Positions 40,201-52,200 of a DNA stretch of 64,000 nt are shown here, piece by piece. Numbering within the stretch: position 1 is the first letter of the stretch; every line of letters begins with the position of its first letter. The DNA lies in contig NC_059477.1 of NCBI RefSeq assembly GCF_018139145.2, positions 12,262,022-12,326,021 of the forward strand, read 5' to 3'. The stretch is from Gymnogyps californianus. Its lineage: Eukaryota > Chordata > Aves > Accipitriformes > Cathartidae. Position numbers and translations under genes: made by a program. Below the pieces are notes generated by a model. The model was not told the origin of the DNA, made no database searches, and saw only the letters and a list, made by a program, of their open reading frames with translations.

Positions 40201-43200
40201 ATATTTTAAAGTTTAAAGTTTTATTTTTTAGATGTGTAGGTCATTAAAAAAAAGATAATTTCTGATCTTCAGAGAAGCAAAACATTCAAAGGAAAGAACA
40301 TGGAGCAGTGTGCTTAGTGCTATCTCAAGTCCCTCTCAAATACAAAATCATGAAAGCAGATGGTCACAGGATGTCTCCAGAGGTAGATGGGAAGGGGTGC
40401 AGAAGATGACATGCATATAAATTACTAAACACAGATAACTCCAGTTACTAGCAAATATGTATATTTTTTTAATCTTCAAATGTCCAAAGGTAACTTCACA
40501 TTGTAGGAGATTTTCATTGGTAACCTCCACATATTCATATTTAGCTGAAACAGGATCCAAGCACTAAAAACAACAGAATGATTTCATTACAACGTGCAGC
40601 CTGGTTTCTCAACACACAAAAGCTGTGTTTCTGTGATGGCACATAGCCTGGCAAAAGTAAGAACTGGTATCTAGGTGTCAGCAACAGGGACACTTCTCAC
40701 CAATGCTGCCGCTACGCGGCGGCTGTAAGTCAGCACGGTCTGATTCCAAAGCAGAGTTCCATCTACACAGCCCTCCAAAAGGTACTGACAGCAAGCATTA
40801 TTCAAATAAGGGGTATCTATCCCTATGCAGAGGTTGGTTACCTTTCCCAAACACTGCCTTTGAGATCACCTAGACTCTATCTCTGCCTGCATTGGGAGGG
40901 GGGAGGGCGGGGGGAATATATGGGACAGGACTTCATGTTTCTCTAGAACTTTATGTCAAACATGAAGACAAGTTTCAGTTCCAAATACAAAAAGACTTGC
41001 ATAGAAAAAAAGGGAAGTTAATTCTGTAACTGAAACTGAAATCTTGAAATCACATTAAGTAGTAACATAGCATGGAAAAAACTCAGGAAGAACACAATAT
41101 AAAGAAGATCACGAAGCAAATTTTAGTTTTTCATCTCCCTTGCAAAGGTAAGCGCCACGAGGAAGTCCCATTTTATGGACAGACACAACAGTGAAGAGAT
41201 TACTAGAATGCTAAGTGGAGGACCAAGAAGGGTCCCACAATGATTCAAGAGCTTTTATCGATAGTAAGAGTTCGACTAACTCCTAGAAAAGCCTGAAGAC
41301 ACTTGGATACAATAAAGCTGAAATATTATCCATAGACAGGTCAGGCTAAGATGGTTGTTAGGACAGTGTTAAACAGAGCTTAGAAAAATTAAAGGCTACT
41401 TTAGCTCCAGTAAGCAATCTAGAATAGCAGTTACTGATACATCAAATGAGGAGACCAACAGGATCCCATGGCCAAGAATCCTGTTCACTTCGCTAACTAC
41501 CAAGTACATTGCACAGAACTTTCTGCTATTGTTGAATACGTCTCTTGCAAAGGAAAAGGAAATATTCTCCATCAAACCCAGCAAACTCACTGTGACAGAA
41601 AAATAAAACCACTTAGGGGAGGTACAGCTATCTGAAATTCTTCCAGCCCACAACAATTCATCATTCTTCTTCCAGTTGTTCATGTTTCGTTTCTGCTTTC
41701 CAGCTTTTAGAATGCCCATTTTCACAATACTTGGTGCTGGGGAAAAGCAAACCGAGTGGTCCTCCCAGTATGTTCAAAGCCCTTAGCACAAAAGGTCCTA
41801 TGATGACAGAAGAGCTAAAAATTGTTTTGCTTAGTAGCAGGGAAGACAGGTACTAGATTACAAGTGGCCTGGAAAGGACAGCAATAAATGGGCTATCTCT
41901 TCAATTCTGCTAAATATAATAGAATAAACCACAGCCCTACAGTGATACTGTGAGTCTAGGTTTTATGGCTTCATGAACCTCAAGATGAGCTGCAGTAGGA
42001 CAAAGTAGCCTAGCGACTAAGGTTAGATAGGCTGAGCATAAGAGCAGACACACTAAAATCAGATCCTAGGATATGTCCCTAGATGCCAATATGATCTTGT
42101 ATCACAGATCTATCCTTCGCCTGAGGAAGAAGTGGCAGTCAAACAGGGCCACAAACACAGAGATCTCCAAGGACACAGCAGCTTTCTTCAAAAAATGTTT
42201 TTGAGGTTTTTTTCCTCTGTTCCCCCAGGTCTCAGAACTGAAACGCATAGTCAGAGATATGCCCCTCTTCTATCAATACACATTCACCACAAGTCAAGCA
42301 ATGCAACTGAGAAAGTCCAAGTCAAAGATGGAAAGGGAAATAAAACATAGCAAAAAAAAAAAGCATATAACCCCTTAATGATGACTGACCAGAGATCATG
42401 CTGAATAATTTCTAGAGCAAAGAAACTATACAGTTGGACCAAAGTATTCTATTTCCCCTCGGCAAACACTATCCTATACACTTACAAGGCAGAAGGGCAT
42501 ACCTACGCATGAGGGGAGGAAGAGAGAGGGAAACTTCCTGTCTGCAGAAAGTATGTCTGCACCAACAGTGTTAGTGTACATATGAACTACTTCTAATCGA
42601 TAACGTGACAGTAACAACTAAAGAAAGCTTTAGAATTAAACTAAAATTCTTCTGTATTGTCCTCAGACAGAAGATGAAAAAAAGGTTTTGTTTTGGGTTT
42701 GGGTTTGTTGTTTTTTTTTTTTTTTTTTTAACTCCTCCAAGAGGTACATCAGACAAATACTGAAGGAAAGTTACAAAAGCACGCTTCATTCCCTGCTGCA
42801 CTTAAAGGAACATATTTTACATCTGACACATAGCCTTACTGAGGAATAGCAAAACAGCATGCCCTGCTGTGCCAAAACCTGACAGATCTTGCCTTAAAAG
42901 TTAGTGATTTATATCCTACATTTTCAGTAGTGTATTATAGAAATAAAAAAGCCCCTGGCAGAAGGAGAGGGCATCTTCTCCAGAAAAAAACCTGTCTTCT
43001 GTCTCCCCCAAAGAACATCTTAACAGCCTACTTGCTCAAGATGAAGAAGTCATCTGACAAAGAAAACTTATCAATACTCCTCTCATGTAAGTGTTCAATC
43101 TAGTTCTTTGCCACAGAAGGAACATACAGCATCCATTTCATCATCTTACAGCAAAGACTTCTTAAGAACTGAATGGTGACTGCAGCCACCCATTCCTTAT

Positions 43201-46200
43201 GGTTTCTACCGAAGAAAGCAAGATACAACAGTCCTGATGGATTTTGCTAATATAAATAAATAAACCTGTAACAACCCAAACAACCAGCACAGCCTGCTTT
43301 ATCCTGTAGAATCTGTGAGGACAGTCTAAGTGTTTAGATTTGAGGTTCTGCCTGGCAACTGAAAGAGATTTCTATTTAGTTCATTCCTAGATAGATTACT
43401 TACTTTCTTGTAAAAGGTTAACAACATATTAAAAGAGATAAAAGAACCAAAAGATCATCAGTCTGTTTATTTGGACATTGCCACTGGCATGTATTTACTT
43501 CCACTGCAAACCATTCTGAGCATATTCCATGCACAGCATTAATGCAGTGCAAGACCAGGCACATCTTGGTTAAAAACTTACATTCATAATGACACTTACA
43601 TAATACACAAATGCAAGTAAAAATACGTACGAGGACTCCGTATTTGTTGTTTTCTTATTGCTGGGCCAATATTCAATTTCTTATCCTTATAATTAAGTTT
43701 TTTAGCCTAGAATTAAAGAAAGAAGACATTATTTTCTACACATATCTGAGCATCCAAGAAACAAAAATCAGAAGTAGACAAGGCACTTAGCAGGTTTCAC
43801 CCTCCCCTGCTTTTTATTTACAGTGCATCTCAAAAAACCCAAAAGCTATACTAATTCCTTTTCTATCCTAACCTTAGACTTCACATACACAAAATTAATC
43901 ATTAGTAATTTCAAGTATTACTTACTCTTCACGGAGCCTCTTGACTAACAACTTATACCTATAATTGTCAGCAGATTTTTTTTAGTTTTACCTCTCACGT
44001 ATTTACTGCTTTTATAAAAGCACACGTGTACACAAACAGACAATTTCAAGTATAAAGATTAAATTTATTTTTTATGATCATGACATTTTACAAAATATGA
44101 TAGGAAAAAGTAAGTCTATGAAAACGGCCAGATTATAAGGACCGAATGTAAAAAAATCCCCATACTCACTCAGGACTGCCTTAAAACTTCCTTACATCCA
44201 GGCTAACAAAACATAAAAGCACACTAAAACAGATACCCTAATAAGGCTAAACTATTGCAGAAGAATTTTTTAATAAAGAAGTACTACGTACAGACAAGTA
44301 AAGCTACATTCTCTTCCAACTGTTTTGCTTACAACAGAAAGTGAGCATCAAGTACATCAGGTAAATTAAGACTTTGCTTTTGTTTTTAAATTGACACTGA
44401 ACTCACTACTTGTTAATATAATGCAAAAGAATAGGGTAAATCAACCTTTTTTTTAGTTGTCAGCATCTCTTTAAATACTGTTTTGCAAAACCTAAAACAG
44501 TTCTGAAGGCCTGCTTCCCTGAACAGTTATGTAAGGGAGAATGCACACTAAACACTACCACATTACACCATGAAGTTTTCAGTTTTCAAACCTGTAACTT
44601 CTCCAGTAAGGAGACAATTACTTCTTAAAGAGGAACATAGAAAGAAATACAGTTCTAAATCACGTTCAACAGAAGGACAACAGTTAGGTAATCAATAAAT
44701 TTTCTTCATTTGAGCCCTATTTAGCAAAATACTTGAACACCTGTACATAACGCAAAGTCCCACCTATCAGATTTAAAGTTAGGAAGAGGCTAAACTATTT
44801 TGTTGAATCTGGGATTTCATAAATAAGTATTAATTACGGCAAACATACCTACCCAGCCTATTAAACACAGAGCAACTCCTAGAAAATGATTCCTCGCAGT
44901 GCAATGTATTTCACTGATGTGATCCATCAGAATTCAGACTTTTTTTTTATACACAACTTTCACAGTTAATAGAAATATCTAATCCGTATGGACTTCTTCA
45001 AAGCATTTAATACAGCACTGCATGAAAAATTACACATGATACTACAGAAAGTGAAGACTAATAGGAAAAACTGCAGTGAATAAAAAATTACTTCAGAAAG
45101 ATGGGAAAAGGTAGCATTAGTAGTAATAGCATATGACCACAAAGAGGATCCTGGTGAAACTCCTCAAGGTCTGTTCTCAATACTAACGCAATGCTTTTGA
45201 AGACTGCAACATCAAAAAAGAAATTTCTGGAGACATGACTCATGATAGAAAAGCAGGATGCAAAAAAATCAGTGCAAAGTATGATCAGAATATCACATAA
45301 ATGAAAAGAAATTCAAGAGTACAAAATGAAAAAATCATTCATTTAATACATAAATTATTAAAGCCTAGAAACTCTCAGCTTAAGATGTCTGAGAAAGGCC
45401 TAGATGCTAATTGATCTTAAGATGAATATGAGATAGCAGCATGACGCAAAGATGAAAAAGGTGATAGAATTGTAGGACATCTAAATTAAAGCACTTAGAG
45501 TAGACAAAAATGTATTAGTACCATTGAATGAGACACCAGTAAGACTTCACATGGAGCAGCCTTTTCCATTCTAGCAAAGCAAATGAAAGCAATTGTGAAG
45601 GACAGAGTCCTTACAGCTCTAGATGTACTATAGACTAAGAAAGTAAAGACTCTACGTCAAAGTCAAGACCTGTACTATGAACTGGCAACTCCCTTCCCTA
45701 GTTCCAGATCTCAGTGTAAATCTTATCTTAGATCTCTCTAAGCCATCTTCTTAACTACACAGACCAAATTTAACAGATCTTCAAATGCAAGTTGGCAAAC
45801 AGAAGAGGACCAGACAACCAGGGCTACTTAGTGTCTAATACGAAATAAAGTATTTCATTTAAGAGATAATCATAATGGGGATTATCACTTACCTCTTGTA
45901 AAATCTTCTGTGCATCTTCTTGGGTTTCAAAAGTAATGAAGCCATACCTAAATAAAAATTACAGAAGCTAAGTCTCTGAAGTTCATATTTACATACATTA
46001 CGTATTATTACTTGATATTTAGTACAAGTGACATTAAAAGGTAAACTAATGGGAAAACAATCAATCATAGAAATGAAGATTGCAGTAACAACTGTAATCT
46101 TAATTTAACATCCTTGTTATAGTCTACTTACTAACATATTTAAGAACGTGGTAATATATTACTGTTTCTATGCAGTGAATGAGTAGCCCACATCGAAAGC

Positions 46201-49200
46201 TATGCAAAACTCTTAGTATTGTCCTTGTCACTCAGCGCACGTCTTTAGTTCCTCCATTTCTATTAAACAAAGAGATTTTGATCTGAAGCTCTTGCTTGTT
46301 ATGGGTGCCCAAGATGAGACACTTGGGATGTTATTTTTTATTATACTGTACTTCATAGCACAGCTCCCACCTTCAGTGGCAACTGTGAATGCCCCACACT
46401 TCCACAAGCACTATCCACAATATTACATTGAGTTCTCTGAAAAAGCAGCAATGCAGAGACAATGTTTATCTGTGAATTATTCTTGACAAGAGTAGCATTA
46501 AACAAGAGCTCTGTGGTGATCAAGGATGAAGTATTCTCATATTTCATGACACAGTACGTCTTTCACCATACCTCTTCTAACTGCTGCAACAAATCAAACA
46601 GGCTTTCTACACAGAACTCCTGCTGTACCAAAACCCCTCAATTCATTCCCAGAGAAGTCTAGGGCACTGAATGTGGCACTGCCTGTGCAAAAGTAAGTAT
46701 CTGATCTTATAATTAAAGTCTGTACCACAACACATACATACAAAAAAAATGTTTTTGTTTTGGGTCCGTGTCCCTCCCCCCAAAATTAACTTCAACTTTC
46801 TGAATTTCAACAAATCTTTTTTTGACATCTTCTAGTAGTTTTGTATGCATAATTTATTAGGTTCATTGCTCATTTCTCAGGGTGAGATTTCAGAATATAC
46901 CAAGGCGGCCCCTGTCATTCCAGCCAGCAGATCAAGTTTTGCAATACAACGTATCATTCTTTTTAAGCATTTCCATACTTACTCGAGTACAGAGGTCCAG
47001 TAAGTCTCTGATCAGCTATACTTTTAAATCTGTGGGCTTTTCCTGTATTGCCTTCTCTAAACAATTTGGAAACATTTCCAAGTTCAAAGAACACAGAAAC
47101 TATTTTCCTAGCTTGGGACCTTACCTACACAGACCTTTCATTCTATGTGCTATCTGGACAATAAACTAATAGACATAATCAATCACACAAACTTTTAAGT
47201 TCCTTAAATCACTTGTTAACGAGAAGCACTATGCTTGAATTTCAATAGAAATCCCAACACCATTGAAAGTAATTATTTTCCAGCATATTTACTGAGACAT
47301 ATGTTGGCAATCACAACTGCATAATAACTGGATATTCTGGACTTGTTGTATTATATGGACACATGTACCACAAGTCTCAGATTCTTGGAATTTAGTAAAA
47401 GGGTAAGAGGCTTGGTGACAGATCTGGGACCAGGACCAAGTCCAACATGCCATGCAGGTATATATTCTATGCTAAGACCTGCAGCTCATTGTGTAATTTG
47501 CTGATATAAGTTAAGTGCCGACAGCATTAAAATTGTGAGTTTCAGACACCACAGGCTTACTGCTCAGCAGAGAACTGACCAAAGTGAACGTTACAGGTAC
47601 AAATTCTCATGCACATTCCTTTTTGCTTCAGCCCTCTTTCCACCCTTCTGTGGCAGTATAGTTCCCCACCTTATTTCCTTCACAACCCTTTGGGTTCTAG
47701 CAGTAACTTTACTACCCAGTCTTAATCTTTCTCCACATTTGCTATTTGGCATTTCTTATTGCTAACTTCCAGTTTAGTCCCCTTTTCTGCAATCATGATT
47801 CACTGTCAGATTTGTCCCCCGTGTTCTTGTCCCAAAATCTTCACACAACATCTCAGTTATTGCATGCACTCCAGCACTGTCAGGTGTATCTCATCTCTTC
47901 CTCCATTCTTAGGCTCCTTTCCACACTGGCTTTCAGTAGTAGAAATATATGTTTAATAACTAAATTACCTTTTTAGGATTATCTACCTAAATTATTATTG
48001 TCATAAAAAACTGAAAAGACTATTGATTTTGTCCTAGTTGCACACAGTTTCATCTTATAACACAACTACAGAGTTTCACAGTTATGCAAATTACAAAGAC
48101 ATTTATATGTAGATGTTAAAGAACAAATTTTTGCATACATGGAATAACTGGGAACATCAATAACATAAAATTAGTAATATTCCAAGGCATGAAAATCATA
48201 ATCAAATTTACTACAGTCAGCTTTCTGTTATATTTTCAATTCCCACAACACGCTTATTCTACTATACCAACCCCTTTGATACTCCAGCTCTGTCATTTAC
48301 TATCTTCACTTCTTTCACACTGCCATACTGAGCAAAAAACTTCCTCAGATCATTTTCATTAGTCTAGTACAGTAAATCAAAATGGGGAAGAAAAAAAGAA
48401 AAGTTGGTTTGCATAGTTATTCAATGAATATTTACCATAAGACTTTTAATGGATATACTTTGGATAAAGTTTGCTACAAACCAATTATAACCCTGGATAG
48501 GAAGAGAGAAGAATGAGCATGTATGAGCCTCACAGCTCCTGTTTAATTACTGCATTTTCATATTCAGCAATAATGCTAGAAAGCCACTAAAATATTAAAA
48601 CTCCTCTTTTAGTGAATTTATGTAACAACCGTCCTTTTACAGGTAAGACCACTGAGGCAGGTTTACTAGATCTGAATTTTAGTTTCTGTAAATTACGTAC
48701 TAGAACGCTGTTTACAATATGAAACATCACTGCAATGTTTTCAAACTCCAAAACAGCAGAGTATGTAGGCTTCCATGAAGGATATGCATAGGTCACATAT
48801 GAAAAAAATCCCCACTAAACCACAGTGACTTAATGGTCAAATCCATCTAATATACCACAATCCCTCTTTCTAAAGTATATTTAATATAAGACTCTGCAAA
48901 TATATATAGGCACACCATAGAACTCTTCATTATAAATTAAGTAAGAAAAGGTCCTTTTTATGGAGAATGGCCTAAATCCATTTGGAGGAAACTGTTCCCT
49001 TCTAAGTATGCATGGAGTAAGACAAGTTCCTAACGTAAAGGCACACCTAAGCTATATGAACACTCATCTACCTTCTATGAATCAGTTTTCTTTTACAATG
49101 TAAACATATATCAAATATGGTGCCCTAAACACCACATTTCAGATTTTAAAGTTTTGTTCTACATGGTCCTTAGTTAATATTATACCTAACGCTGGAAGAA

Positions 49201-52200
49201 GTATGCTTATATGCATGGATCTCTATATGCTTCAAGCAATTTCCATATTCATCTATACTTCTCATTATTTTAAGAAAGTATACCAGAAGTACTATTTTAC
49301 CTCGAAGTGAATAACTTTTATTGTTTTTAATTGTATGTATACAATTCAGTAAATGCGCTCCTGCACATCAAAGGCTTATCTGCCTCATCCAAGTTTGAGA
49401 AGCAAAAGAACTTAAAAGAAACACAACCTAATTTCAACAACTTTCATAACTGGAAAGAATATGAAGTTAATGCTCTTTTTGAGTAATTCTACCCTCAGGA
49501 CACATTTTACAAAAAGAAATAATGCAGCTTGCTTGCTACAACCTCTAAGTCCAACAGAGAGCAATGATGGTAGAAAACTGCTTTATCTCCCTCACTAATC
49601 CAAGTATTCAGGCATTAAAACATTAGAAAATACTCAGTCACTCTGAAAGTGTGAGGAGTAACAACAGATACAAGTGCACTGAACGGGCATGAAACACTTC
49701 AATGTTTTATTAAAGCTCAGTAATAGTGTCTTCTCCTTGGAAGCTGCCTGCACCGGTTCTTGAGAAACTACCTACCAGGAACAGGTTAAAAAAAATTCTG
49801 GAGTCCAGAACCACTCTCTTGAATAGATGATCACGCTTTGCACCTAAACAGAAGCGTGAAACCCTGTGTACATAGAAAAACAAACAACTGATAGCTTATA
49901 CAAAACAATTCTACAGCATATGCTAAAGCGTTCGCACATTCTTGAGTAATGAAAAGCATGTATGAAGTACAAAAGACTCATAGCAGAGATTTTCCTTTCC
50001 CTTAAGATTTTCTCCAATGAACACCAAAACGTATCTGCTTAGACATGAAAGGCCTATAGATAAAATTCCCCATTTCTGGGAGGTTGTTTCTTTTAAGCTC
50101 CATATGTCACATGTAGCTCAGCTGCTTCACAAAGCTGAGAAAAAGAACCTATGACAAAATAGCTGAAGGTTAAAACATGCCAAGAAACAACCAAAGAGCC
50201 CTTAAGATTGATCAGTGCTGGAAGTATCACTCAATACCTCAAGGACATGAGGGATGGCTACACAAGACTATAAACTTGGAAAGCCAACGGTTTATCTGCA
50301 GAGCAGCGTATTAAAGGGGAATAAGAAGGAAACACTGTTCTAAGATTCACAGTGAAATTTGCAAGTATCTGGACAAACATGGTATCTAGAAGCTTCCCAG
50401 AAACATGTTCAGGACTTGCCTTTTCCTGCTCACAACAGGACAAAGGCACTTGTCAGATTCTTAAGTAAGGCTAACATTAAGCCTTCACCTATGTCAAAAA
50501 TACATGGCATACACCACTGAAGATGAAAATGTACCCAGCTTAACTTCTCTTACTGAATTGTTCTCTAAATTTAAGAGGCCAGATGTTTCCTCTTACAAAT
50601 AGGAATTACTGCTATGGTGACAGACCAAATGGAAGTGCCTGGCAAAATGATAAAAGAGCTTGCTGGAAAGCAAACAATTTTTTGTTGATTGTCTCCATTT
50701 TTCACAAAACTAAATAGATAGCTTTTTTACCTCCCCTCCCCCAGCTGACTTGAATAAGACCTTTGGGGTAAAAACCCAACAAAACCCAATGCTTTTTGCC
50801 ATAAGATTCCGAATGGAAAACAATCCAAGACTGACATATATATCCCATGATTTGAACAGAAATTTAAGACTCTGCTTGATATCAAGAGTAAATGGAAGAG
50901 TAGCTAAGATGTCTGCAGAGGTTTCATCCCTTCTACTGCCTCTCCCAACAAAATCCATCTTCTTTTACACACTTAATTCCTCTGTTGTTGAAATTAAGAT
51001 TCATAATAGATTGACATATCAGCAACCAAACCAAGAAGTCAAGAGATCTTTCAAAATGAACAATAAATATGACAATTAACAAGAATATTGATATGTTACA
51101 TAGAAAAGTTTTAACCTTTGAAATTGCAGTGAAGAAAGAACAGTGAGACAGGTCTTTTCACAGCTCTAGTAATTTGCTTACTATTAATGCAGAAAGCTAC
51201 TGTGCCTCTTTGCTAAAGCCCAGATATACTGAAGACCTTGTACAACATCTCTTGGATTATGAATGCCTCTATTTGAATTCTCAGCCAAACGAGCCAGAAG
51301 ATCCTGGAATTTCTTGTATTTATCATGCAAAATAGTCTGAGTGAATTGTCATTCTGCCTCCTCTTCATCTGAGTCGGCGCTCAAAAGGTCCTCAGCCTAG
51401 GAGGATTAAGGCAGAGAAGATACTCTTGGTGGGAACAAAGAAACAGCTAAGCAGACCAAGAATGTTCTGCAAGTCAGTGACTTAACTCATTATCTAAACT
51501 GGTAAGAAAGACAAAATGAGAGTCGCTGGTATAAAAGCCTGGCGCATATCTTGTCACAAATGTTGAAAGAGACTGAACAATGCAAGAATGGCTCAGTATT
51601 CACTGCTATTTGAGGTTTTTAGGGCATATGCAAAGGCACAAGCATTCTAAGAATTATGATCAGTACTGCAAATTGCCCAGAGAAGCCTTAATATTTGTTT
51701 TAAAAACAAACATTGCTTTTAAGAAAATTACTATAGTAAGTGAGGAATACATGCACTGTAGCTCTTTGTATGAACTGGAAGAAAAGTGCTAAAGGAACTG
51801 AAGCTACTAACATTTGCTATGTTTGCAATCTGTGTTTACAGTTCATTAAATTACACTTAAGTGTTATACGTAATAAAAAAACCTTCTACATACTTTTCTA
51901 CCACAAGCTCTGCTGACGACAAAAGCCATCTTCTCTGAAAGAGAAAACTCTGAAGAACCAGTATGTCAAAAGCTTCTAGCAGCTAGGCGTACAAAGAGTC
52001 AACTTTGTAGTACAGTTATGTAAAAAGCTTTATTCTCTACTGTTGATTTGAACGTTATAGTGAAGGGCACTTACCACCTAAGCAAACACACATATGATTA
52101 AGTCTCACACTTTTTCCTACTGATTTTTATACAGTTATAGATTATCATTTAGTAGTGAAAATAGGAAAAAAATACCTTAAAATCAATTCCTCCTACAAAG

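Noticed and set aside
40708..40720. GCCGC-TAC-GCGGC hairpin, a small GC-rich island in an AT-rich intron
   Set aside because: Only a 5-base stem; no sign of a structured RNA around it.
41396..41725. 109-codon minus-strand open frame in BOLL intron 5
   Set aside because: No family resemblance, and it does not join the BOLL frame.
50710..51079. Overlapping open frames on both strands near the intron 2 relic
   Set aside because: I tested whether they extend the relic at 51184-51396 into a longer pseudogene; no shared frame or recognisable protein was found.
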